A model generated the notes under the pieces. The model was not told the DNA's origin and made no database searches. It saw only the letters and a program-made list of their open reading frames with translations. Position numbers and translations under genes: made by a program. DNA of 15,630 bases from Candidatus Woesearchaeota archaeon (GTDB taxonomy: Archaea; Nanobdellota; Nanobdellia; Woesearchaeales; UBA10216), in contig JACPBT010000073.1 of NCBI GenBank assembly GCA_016180145.1, positions 1-15,630 on the forward strand, given 5' to 3'. Below, in pieces: positions 6,361 through 11,938 of the stretch. How positions within the stretch are numbered: the first letter of the stretch is position 1; each line of letters starts with the position of its first letter.

Positions 6361-7233
6361 TCAGCTACCACGCAGCATAATCAGGTCATTTGTCGTAAGC
6401 TTCCTGCCTGAACGCATTTTTGCCGCAAGCTCAGACTCAACCTTTTCAATACGCTGCGCCTCCTCAAGCTGCTTCTGCTTTTTTTCTTCAACACTCAGCC
6501 CGTCAAGCTCCTGATTGACAACGGCAAGCTCACCAAGCTTCTGCTCAAGCTCCTTCCTAAGAGAAGCCAAATCCCTGCTCAACTCCGAAATGCGGGCATC
6601 AACAGGCGCAAGCTTAACCTTAACCTCATCAGCCTTCCCCGCAAAGAAAAGCATATCCTCATGAAGCTTCTGGCTCACAGAGGCGTGAAGCTGCAGCTCT
6701 TTATGAGCAGAATCAGAAACAGACTTAGAAGACTGCATCTCAATTGAAGAAGCCCTCAGCTTTTCAAGAACATCTGAAAGCTGCCTTGCAGTCTTAAACT
6801 CCGACTTCTTCTCCTTAATAAGCTTTGTAAGCCTCTGCTCATGCTCAAAAGGCATGGGAACAGTCTCAATCTTAAACTCAAGACGTGCAATATCAGAAGC
6901 AATCGCAGAAGCAGACTTTTTCACACCAAGCGCCTTTGCACGCTTCTCCCTCTCAACCCTAAGCTTAGTAACCTCAGATGAAGCGTTCCTCACAACAGAA
7001 AAAGCTGACTGACGCTTATCCTTAAGCGACTTAACAGCAGACGTATGCTCATCCCTCTTTTTGCGCAGCTCCTTAACCTTGTCAATCAACTGGAAAAAAG
7101 AAGCCCTCAGGCTGTCACGCTCTGAAAAAAGCCTCCGCCTTTCGGAAGCAAGAGAGGAAAGCTGCCGCTTGATTCCCGAAATGCCAGCAGACAAGGCACC
7201 ACGCCTGCCAAGCAACTCATGCTTACTGCCCAT
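6361..7233 (-). CDS. Archaeal coiled-coil protein, COG1340 type
   Basis: 290 aa, almost wholly alpha-helical with heptad-rich Lys/Glu/Leu segments, interrupted near residues 118-135 by IARLEFKIETVPMPFEHEQRL. That short break and its position between two long coils are typical of the uncharacterised archaeal COG1340 family, whose members have been linked by distant similarity to eukaryotic coiled-coil proteins acting with ribosomes or mRNA. No transmembrane segment or catalytic motif is visible. I start at the ATG at 7233 (MGSKHELLG): a TATATA element about 26 bases upstream predicts a leaderless message from this codon; a GTG three codons upstream is the alternative. The C-terminus (SGRKLTTNDLIMLRG) is a conserved-looking tail. 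It follows the stalk operon but has its own promoter. Function unknown; family call fairly confident. Confidence 0.8.
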   Translation of the reverse strand: MGSKHELLGRRGALSAGISGIKRQLSSLASERRRLFSERDSLRASFFQLIDKVKELRKKRDEHTSAVKSLKDKRQSAFSVVRNASSEVTKLRVEREKRAKALGVKKSASAIASDIARLEFKIETVPMPFEHEQRLTKLIKEKKSEFKTARQLSDVLEKLRASSIEMQSSKSVSDSAHKELQLHASVSQKLHEDMLFFAGKADEVKVKLAPVDARISELSRDLASLRKELEQKLGELAVVNQELDGLSVEEKKQKQLEEAQRIEKVESELAAKMRSGRKLTTNDLIMLRGS

Positions 7234-7236
7234 AAA

Positions 7237-7256
7237 AACCACTCAAAGAAGTGGTT
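7237..7256 (-). promoter_or_regulatory. Inverted repeat between TATA box and start of the coiled-coil gene
   Basis: AACCACT (7237-7243) and AGTGGTT (7250-7256) are exact complements around a 6-base spacer. The repeat ends 3 bases upstream of the ATG and touches the TATA element TTATATATAA (7264 to 7255, minus strand; preceded by GCGAAAA). It fills the region from the TATA box to the predicted leaderless start, so it is well placed to be a repressor site. Confidence 0.45.
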
Positions 7257-7303
7257 ATATATAATTTTCGCTGCTTTGACCGGGTTAAAAGCCCCTGCGA
7301 TAC

Positions 7304-7310
7304 AAAAAAA
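7304..7310 (-). terminator. Oligo-T terminator of the L1-L10-L12 operon
   Basis: On the minus strand a run of seven T lies 5 bases past the L12 stop codon. Archaeal intrinsic termination relies mainly on such T-tracts. The next gene on this strand has its own TATA box immediately downstream. Confidence 0.5.
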
Positions 7311-7314
7311 CCTA

Positions 7315-7635
7315 TCAGCCAAACAACGCCGAAAGGCTTGCCGCAGCCTGCTCCTCAGTCTTCTTCGCTTCCTCAGCCTTCTTAGCCTCTTCAGCCTTCC
7401 TGTCAGCCTCTGAAGGTCCAGCCGAAGCAGCAGCTGCCGGAGCAGCAGAAACCTGAACAACAGAAGCCTCCTTCACAGCCTTGTCAATATCAACGCCCTC
7501 AAGCGCAGCAACCAAAGCCTTGACACGGGCAGTTTCCGCCTTGACACCGGCAGACTCAAGAACCTTACCAACAGAAGCCTCATCAATCTGCTTCCCCACC
7601 TTATGCAAAAGCATTGCAGCATACACATACTCCAT
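7315..7635 (-). CDS. rpl12: Large ribosomal subunit protein L12 (archaeal P1)
   Basis: 106 aa. Archaeal P1-type stalk protein: an N-terminal helical dimerisation domain (MEYVYAAMLLHKVGKQIDE, with the GVDIDK loop at about 56-61), an Ala-rich hinge, a charged Lys/Glu segment, and the C-terminal SLSALFG, the short tail that recruits GTPase factors such as aEF-2. The ATG at 7635 has GGAGG 8 bases upstream; the frame is open 14 codons further but the family starts at MEYVYAA. It follows L10 at 80 bases and seems to have its own TATA box in the gap, which would allow the several copies per ribosome that the stalk needs. Confidence 0.95.
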   Translation of the reverse strand: MEYVYAAMLLHKVGKQIDEASVGKVLESAGVKAETARVKALVAALEGVDIDKAVKEASVVQVSAAPAAAASAGPSEADRKAEEAKKAEEAKKTEEQAAASLSALFG

Positions 7636-7705
7636 TTTTGTAACCTCCGAAAGATTATTTTTAAACCAAAAACGCACTAAACCTCAAAATGGGGAAAGGC
7701 GCTTG

Positions 7706-7714
7706 TATATAAAA
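7706..7714 (-). promoter_or_regulatory. Putative internal TATA box for L12
   Basis: The minus strand reads AAGTTTTATATACAAG, with TTTTATATA at 7714 to 7706, starting 2 bases inside the L10 stop codon. A start near 7684 leaves a leader of about 49 bases with the GGAGG site. Confidence 0.45.
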
Positions 7715-7715
7715 C

Positions 7716-8807
7716 TTATTGCCTCAGCGTCCCCTTCCTCTTCAGTTTATTCAAAAGCTCCCCGGCAGCTGCCGTGTCAATATTTTCACGACGAGCCTTC
7801 TCAGCAGCTATCTCCTCGCTAAACTCATTACTGATACGCTCTGCCGCAGCCAGTCCTGAACTACCCTGAGATGGGGAGGATTTTGCCGTCTTTGGAACAT
7901 CATTGCGACTGGCAGACTGGGATACTGACTGCGAATGAGCAGGAACAACCTCAGATGACACGCTCTTTTCAGGCGCACCAGCCGGGCGGGCAGCTGCCTC
8001 AGCAAGCTGTCCCTCTATATCAGCATCTGACAGTATACTCTGCTTCTTCGCAAAATTCTTCGCGGTTGTGAAAGCCCTGCCAACCATATGTTCAATGTTG
8101 CCTTTGTTTATATAGCCGATTTCCATGCTTAGCCCGAGGGCTTCAAGAGCTGCTGTCTTTAGCATTGCAAGATACTGCGCAGGGTCTACTGCCAGCACGT
8201 CTCTGCCATAGACTATACCATCCTCATAAGCTGCAACCAAGTCCAAGCCAATCTCCATAGGCTCAATGCCAAACTTGCCAAGCATCTCAGCAGCCTTCTG
8301 GGAGATAACACCACCCTGCCTTACAATAGCAGAAGCCTCACGGATAGTAATCTTACCACCCTCAACACCAGTCTTCAACCCCAACGAGCCAAGCTCACTA
8401 ATCATGGGGCCGGGAGTAAAAGGAGTCGGGCCTGCAGGAATGACCAAATCAAAAGGAGCAACCTGCCCCGCCTTAGCAGGCGCTCTTGACTTTGAAGAGC
8501 GGATAAGTGATGAAATCCTGAAAGGGCTTTGAGTGGTAAAAAGCAGCGCAGGCATGCCTGTAAGATGAGCAGCAAGCGCATCAAAGCCGCTCTTAGAACC
8601 CTTTGCAGAATCAACAGCAAGCCTTATAAGGCGCTTCTTATCCATTACAATAAGAGCATCCTTCCTCAACTTGCTGCGCAAAACCTGAAGCTGAGGGGCA
8701 GGCAGGTTCTCAACATTAACAATACCAACCACAGGATACTCACCCATAAGGCGGGCAAGAGCGCCAACAGCCTCTTTCTTATAATCCGCAACATGCGCCT
8801 GTATCAT
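7716..8807 (-). CDS. rpl10: Large ribosomal subunit protein uL10 (archaeal P0)
   Basis: 363 aa. Base of the ribosomal stalk: residues 1-100 form the rRNA-binding domain (VVGIVNVENLPAPQLQ, LIVMDKKRL), 105-180 the archaeal/eukaryotic insertion containing PAGPTPFTPGP (124-134), and 200-265 the helices that bind L12 dimers. The tail (about 270-345) is Ser/Ala/Gln-rich and the end is basic, LLNKLKRKGTLRQ. Many archaeal and eukaryotic homologues instead end with the acidic hinge and SALFG-like tail that L12 carries, so here factor recruitment may rest on L12 alone. The ATG at 8807 overlaps the L1 stop by 4 bases, implying coupled translation. Family certain, tail unusual. Confidence 0.95.
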   Translation of the reverse strand: MIQAHVADYKKEAVGALARLMGEYPVVGIVNVENLPAPQLQVLRSKLRKDALIVMDKKRLIRLAVDSAKGSKSGFDALAAHLTGMPALLFTTQSPFRISSLIRSSKSRAPAKAGQVAPFDLVIPAGPTPFTPGPMISELGSLGLKTGVEGGKITIREASAIVRQGGVISQKAAEMLGKFGIEPMEIGLDLVAAYEDGIVYGRDVLAVDPAQYLAMLKTAALEALGLSMEIGYINKGNIEHMVGRAFTTAKNFAKKQSILSDADIEGQLAEAAARPAGAPEKSVSSEVVPAHSQSVSQSASRNDVPKTAKSSPSQGSSGLAAAERISNEFSEEIAAEKARRENIDTAAAGELLNKLKRKGTLRQ

Positions 8808-9451
8808 GCCAACCTCACCGGCTTCCCCATAGTAAGCTTAAAAAACACAGACTTTATATTTTCTTCCCCATTCGGCAAGGCGCGAACCAACTGCTCATAA
8901 ATAGAAGAGAAATTCTCGGCAATATGCGCATCACTCATGGACTCAGTGCCAAGCCTGCACTGGACAACCGGAGAAGTCTTAGCAAAAACCCTGATGGTAT
9001 TCTGAAGTTTTGAATACAAAGGCTTAAGAGCAGCCTTAGGAGGAACAATGCAGCCAGCCTTAGGATTAGGCATCTTGCCCTTAGGACCAAGAATGCGCCC
9101 AAAAACAGTAGCTATCTGAGGCATAATATTCGCCTGCCCAATAAAGTAAGCGTGCCCAGATGCAAGACGCTTGACAGACTTCTTATCCTTCGCATACCTG
9201 TCAAACTCATCCTGAAGGACAACCGCATCGCACACAGACTTAGCCTCAGCGGAAAGCTCCTGCCCCACAATAGCACAAACCTTAACCTTTCTGCCAAGCC
9301 CGTTCGGAAGGGCAATAAACAAGTCAACCTGCTGCTCAGGCTTCTTCAAATCCAAATCCTTAAGAGAAACAACAAGCTCAACCGTCTGCGAAAAGTTACG
9401 CTTGCGATTGCGAACCTGCTTCAAAACTTCCAAAACCTTAGACTGTTCCAT
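8804..9451 (-). CDS. rpl1: Large ribosomal subunit protein uL1
   Basis: 215 aa, full length. The signature GRILGPKGKMPNPKAGC lies near residues 118-134, and the first domain contains the RNFSQTVELVVSLKDLDL strand typical of uL1. It forms the mobile L1 stalk on 23S rRNA and in archaea can repress its own mRNA. The ATG at 9451 has GGAGG 6 bases upstream. It heads the L1-L10-L12 operon; a TTTATAAA box at 9509-9516 would give a leader of about 34 bases, the right place for L1 autoregulation, though I do not see a clear mimic of the 23S site. Confidence 0.96.
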   Translation of the reverse strand: MEQSKVLEVLKQVRNRKRNFSQTVELVVSLKDLDLKKPEQQVDLFIALPNGLGRKVKVCAIVGQELSAEAKSVCDAVVLQDEFDRYAKDKKSVKRLASGHAYFIGQANIMPQIATVFGRILGPKGKMPNPKAGCIVPPKAALKPLYSKLQNTIRVFAKTSPVVQCRLGTESMSDAHIAENFSSIYEQLVRALPNGEENIKSVFFKLTMGKPVRLA

Positions 9452-9508
9452 AAAAAACCTCCTACCGAAGTAGTAATAAAGGCTATACCCTAAAGAAAAA
9501 AGGGCTGA

Positions 9509-9516
9509 TTTATAAA
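9509..9516. promoter_or_regulatory. Palindromic TATA box shared by the L1 operon and the methyltransferase-kinase gene
   Basis: TTTATAAA is its own reverse complement and is the only good TATA element in the 88-base gap between the divergent genes. To the left, transcription would start near 9485, before the L1 ribosome-binding site. To the right, it would start near 9540, exactly at the ATG, giving a leaderless message. Confidence 0.5.
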
Positions 9517-9539
9517 GTTAACCAATTTGCCAGAAGGCA

Positions 9540-10712
9540 ATGAAACCTTACGAGCCAGCAGAAGACAGCTACCTTCTTGCAGAAGCTGTAAAGAAATTCG
9601 CCACCGGCAGAGTGCTGGACATGGGAACAGGAAGCGGAATACAGGCAATAACAGCCGCCAAAAGCAGGAAAGTAAAATCAATAGTTGCGGCAGACATAAG
9701 CCAAGAGGCGTTAAAATACGCTGCCGCAGAAGCTGCAAAAGAAGGGGTAAAAGGAAAAATAACATTCTCCAAAAGCAACCTATTCAGCAATGTAACAGGA
9801 GAGTTTGACACGATAATATTCAACCCGCCATACCTGCCGCAAGACAAGGGAATTGATGACAGAGCAATATATGGTGGCAAAAAAGGGCATGAGACAATTG
9901 AAATGTTTCTTGACAACTGCAGCAGGCACCTGAAAAGCAACGGAATAATACTGCTGCTGTTCAGCAGCCTAAGCGGGAAAAACAGGATAGAGCGGGCAAT
10001 AGAAAACAAGTGCCTGCAAAAAGAGGAACTAGAACAAAAAAAAGCCGGAATGTTTGAAGAGCTATACACATACAAGATAACAAAAACAAAACTGCTTGCA
10101 GAACTTGAGAAAAAAAGAATAACCGGCATAAGGAAATTCGCAAAAGGAAGAAGGGGAATCGTATACACCGGAAAACTTGAAGGCATGACGGTTGCGATAA
10201 AATCAGAAAACCCCGAAACAACCGCAAAAGGAAAAATGAGAAAAGAAGCAAATTGGCTCAGAATAATGAATAAAGCATCTATAGGAGCGAAGCTGATTGG
10301 CATTGGCAAAAATTACTTCATTTACAAATTTGCAGAAGGCGACTACCTGCCTGACTTCATTAGGAAAAACAGCAAAGAAAAAATAATCCCCCTCCTGATT
10401 AATGTGCTGAAACAATGCCACACCCTTGACAAAATGAGAATAACAAAGCAGGAAATGCAAAGGCCCAAAAAGCACATAATAATCGCCAAAGGAAAGCCTG
10501 TAATGATTGACTTTGAAAGATGCAAAAAAATGAAAAAGCCAAAGAATGTTACTCAATTCTGCCAATACCTGACAAGCGGAAACACACAGGAGATACTAAA
10601 ACAGAAAGGAATAACCATTGAAAGGCAGAAACTTCTGGAGGCGGCAAAAGATTATAAAACGGATTTTAAGGGAATAAGCCTTAAAAAAATAATCAAACTG
10701 ATTCAGCCTTAG
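9540..10712 (+). CDS. HemK2-type N5-glutamine methyltransferase fused to COG2112-type protein kinase
   Basis: 390 aa in one uninterrupted frame. Residues 1-180 are a class I methyltransferase: YEPAEDSYLL (4-13), SAM-binding LDMGTGSG (26-33), catalytic NPPY (95-98) and AIYGGKKGHE (109-118). This set marks the archaeal/eukaryotic HemK2/Mtq2 branch, which methylates the glutamine of the GGQ motif in release factor aRF1. Residues 195-390 look like the archaeal COG2112 predicted Ser/Thr kinase: glycine-rich AKGRRGIVYTG (201-211), VAIK with K221, likely helix-C E236, QEMQRPKKHIII (304-315), IDFE with D324 as metal ligand, and NVTQFCQYL (336-344). The canonical HxD catalytic loop is absent; Q304-E305 stands where family members usually have HGEL. 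The ATG has no strong ribosome-binding site but suits a leaderless start. The last 20 bases overlap the convergent gene. Domain calls are firm; the meaning of the fusion is inference. Confidence 0.85.
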   Translation: MKPYEPAEDSYLLAEAVKKFATGRVLDMGTGSGIQAITAAKSRKVKSIVAADISQEALKYAAAEAAKEGVKGKITFSKSNLFSNVTGEFDTIIFNPPYLPQDKGIDDRAIYGGKKGHETIEMFLDNCSRHLKSNGIILLLFSSLSGKNRIERAIENKCLQKEELEQKKAGMFEELYTYKITKTKLLAELEKKRITGIRKFAKGRRGIVYTGKLEGMTVAIKSENPETTAKGKMRKEANWLRIMNKASIGAKLIGIGKNYFIYKFAEGDYLPDFIRKNSKEKIIPLLINVLKQCHTLDKMRITKQEMQRPKKHIIIAKGKPVMIDFERCKKMKKPKNVTQFCQYLTSGNTQEILKQKGITIERQKLLEAAKDYKTDFKGISLKKIIKLIQP

Positions 10713-10884
10713 CATTATTGCCACGGTGGCGATGCGCCTCACATAAATTCTTATACATCACAGCCGCAGCAAAAGCAATTCCGAAGATAACAAGAGATTC
10801 AAAAACAGCCCTGCTTATAAGCCCGCCAATCACAGCAAAAAACACAGCAAGCATCCACGCCACATACAGATAGATAAATTTCAT
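10693..10884 (-). CDS. Small two-helix membrane protein
   Basis: 63 aa with two hydrophobic stretches, about residues 4-24 (IYLYVAWMLAVFFAVIGGLI) and 28-43, and a short polar tail with HRHRGNNAKAES. GAGGTAATCC directly before the ATG at 10884 is close to the ideal archaeal ribosome-binding site and overlaps the end of the upstream gene, which stops 3 bases before this ATG, so the two are co-translated. The 3' end overlaps the convergent kinase fusion by 20 bases. No family recognised; small membrane pairs like this occur in integrated elements but nothing here proves such an origin. Confidence 0.7.
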   Translation of the reverse strand: MKFIYLYVAWMLAVFFAVIGGLISRAVFESLVIFGIAFAAAVMYKNLCEAHRHRGNNAKAESV

Positions 10885-10887
10885 GGA

Positions 10888-11187
10888 TTACCTCGCCTGC
10901 ATAGATTCAAGACAGGAAACCCTTGCAGACAAACCAACCAGTTCTGTGTGTGTTTCACTCTTAAAGCTACGCATCTCGTTCTTAAACTCCTTCTGCTCCT
11001 GAAAGAATCTGCCAAACGAAAATGCTGCCAATAATATTGGCGCAAGTTCAATAATTAAAGGCGTGCTAATCCAGCCAACCGCTTTTGCAATAGTCCAGAG
11101 AACTATACCTGCCAAAGAGAGCCATGTAAGCACATCCCAAACACTGCCAAAATAAGTTTTCACAATCATCTCAAATCTGCCACTCAT
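10888..11187 (-). CDS. Small membrane protein with C-terminal coiled coil
   Basis: 99 aa. Two hydrophobic segments at about residues 16-36 (VWDVLTWLSLAGIVLWTIAK) and 42-60 are followed by a charged helical tail, FFQEQKEFKNEMRSFKSETH to the end, likely a coiled coil on one side of the membrane. The ATG at 11187 lies about 27 bases downstream of TTTATTAA, fitting a leaderless message; the methionine at residue 7 is the alternative. First gene of a two-gene unit with the 63-aa protein. Size and layout (two helices then a coil) resemble holin-like or scaffold membrane proteins, but I cannot assign a family. Confidence 0.7.
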   Translation of the reverse strand: MSGRFEMIVKTYFGSVWDVLTWLSLAGIVLWTIAKAVGWISTPLIIELAPILLAAFSFGRFFQEQKEFKNEMRSFKSETHTELVGLSARVSCLESMQAR

Positions 11188-11210
11188 AACAGCATTAAAT
11201 ACCCAACTTC

Positions 11211-11218
11211 TTAATAAA
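11211..11218 (-). promoter_or_regulatory. Putative TATA box for the small membrane protein pair
   Basis: The minus strand reads GGTTTATTAAG, with TTTATTAA at 11218 to 11211. Its centre is about 27 bases from the ATG at 11187. Confidence 0.35.
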
Positions 11219-11226
11219 CCTTTCCC

Positions 11227-11267
11227 TTCAAATTGAAAGATTTACGACGGTATTGAAAACTTTTCAA
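11227..11267. repeat. Two palindromes in the divergent intergenic region
   Basis: TTCAAATTGAA (11227-11237) is an 11-base palindrome around one central base, and TTGAAAACTTTTCAA (11253-11267) is a 15-base perfect palindrome around one central base. Their centres are 28 bases apart. They use the same TTCAA/TTGAA half-sites in opposite order and lie between the promoters of the divergent membrane-protein pair and the relic antitoxin, so they are candidate regulator sites. Confidence 0.4.
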
Positions 11268-11279
11268 GAGGAACAGAAA

Positions 11280-11292
11280 AAGTTATATACTT
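11280..11292 (+). promoter_or_regulatory. Operator-like palindrome and TATA element before the relic antitoxin
   Basis: AAGTTATATACTT keeps the AAGT...ACTT arms of the antitoxin operator found at 5712-5742, with two more bases in the centre. It also includes a TATATA core. The ATG lies 30 bases downstream of its end. Confidence 0.45.
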
Positions 11293-11321
11293 TGATTAGA
11301 TGTGTATATCAAGCGATAAAA

Positions 11322-11453
11322 ATGACAGAAGTTAAAACGAAACTCAGAGAATGGAACAGTCCGCAACTTGAAAAAACATTCGGAGCACTGAAGTTCAAAA
11401 AGTCAACGGAGCAAATATTGAAAGACTCAGATGAGGAAAACTGGGATGAATAA
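11322..11453 (+). CDS. Relic or minimal antitoxin fragment
   Basis: 43 aa. The C-terminal half, FGALKFKKSTEQILK, matches the tail of the complete antitoxin at 5761-5982 (FGTLKFNEPTERILK); 11 of 19 residues are identical across the aligned stretch. The N-terminus VKTKLREWNS looks like the first strand of an AbrB domain (compare ITVFAKKWGNS). The middle of the DNA-binding domain, about 30 residues, is missing, as if by internal deletion. No PIN toxin follows: after the TAA comes a T-rich terminator and then an alkyltransferase gene. The upstream region keeps an operator-like palindrome. It may be a decaying module, or a short protein that titrates a PIN toxin without binding DNA. No strong ribosome-binding site is visible. 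Confidence 0.55.
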   Translation: MTEVKTKLREWNSPQLEKTFGALKFKKSTEQILKDSDEENWDE

Positions 11454-11461
11454 CCACCTAC

Positions 11462-11485
11462 TTTTTTTACACTTACGCATTTTTT
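11462..11485 (+). terminator. Double oligo-T terminator after the relic antitoxin
   Basis: T7 at 11462-11468 and T6 at 11480-11485 follow the stop codon by 9 and 27 bases. This is typical of archaeal T-tract termination and separates the fragment from the alkyltransferase gene. Confidence 0.5.
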
Positions 11486-11515
11486 GAAACATATGTAAAA
11501 TACCAAATTTGTAAA

Positions 11516-11845
11516 ATGACACAACTCCAAGAAAAAATATGGAACCTCTGTAAAAAAGTGCCAGCAGGCAAAGTAACAACATACAAGCTACTGGCAGAAG
11601 CAGCAGGAACAAAGGCATACAGGGCAGTCGGCAATGCAATGAACAAAAACCCCTATGGGGCGCTGAAGTGCGGCTACGGCAAGAACATGGTGCCCTGCCA
11701 CAGAGTAGTGGACAGCTCCGGACACCTTCACGGCTTTGCACATGGGCTGAAGGCAAAAGCGCGACTGCTGAGAAAGGAAGGGGTTAAAGTGAAAAATGAT
11801 AAGATTGCCGATTTTGAGAAAGTGCTTTACACGTTTAAAAAATGA
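11516..11845 (+). CDS. ogt: O6-alkylguanine-DNA alkyltransferase, single-domain
   Basis: 109 aa. Covers only the C-terminal DNA-binding/active-site domain of the MGMT family. The active-site motif PCHRVV (60-65) has the acceptor cysteine at position 61, so this is a true alkyltransferase rather than an alkyltransferase-like protein, in which Cys is replaced. KVPAGKVTTY, the AYRAVGNAMNKNP helix and the downstream GFAHGLKAKARLLRKEG segment complete the signature. The N-terminal domain present in longer homologues is absent, as in many small archaeal members. It removes alkyl groups from O6 of guanine by a suicide reaction. The start follows an AT-rich stretch (TATGTAAAA about 20 bases upstream) without a ribosome-binding site, so the message may be leaderless. 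It stands alone. Confidence 0.92.
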   Translation: MTQLQEKIWNLCKKVPAGKVTTYKLLAEAAGTKAYRAVGNAMNKNPYGALKCGYGKNMVPCHRVVDSSGHLHGFAHGLKAKARLLRKEGVKVKNDKIADFEKVLYTFKK

Positions 11846-11938
11846 CACCTGAAAAAGGGCAGGACAATATTCGCAATCCGGATAGGACACAGGAGAAACA
11901 TATATGAACAAGGATTTTAAGTGCTGCTATAGCTGGTT

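Noticed and set aside
9569..10309. 246-codon minus-strand frame opposite the methyltransferase-kinase gene
   Set aside because: Its Phe/Ser/Leu-rich translation is the mirror of A-rich coding sequence on the plus strand, which carries clear enzyme motifs.
9540..10712. C-terminal domain as Bud32 of the KEOPS complex
   Set aside because: The HGDLTTSN and DFGL-type motifs of Bud32 are absent; QEMQRPKKH, IDFE and NVTQFCQYL fit COG2112 better.
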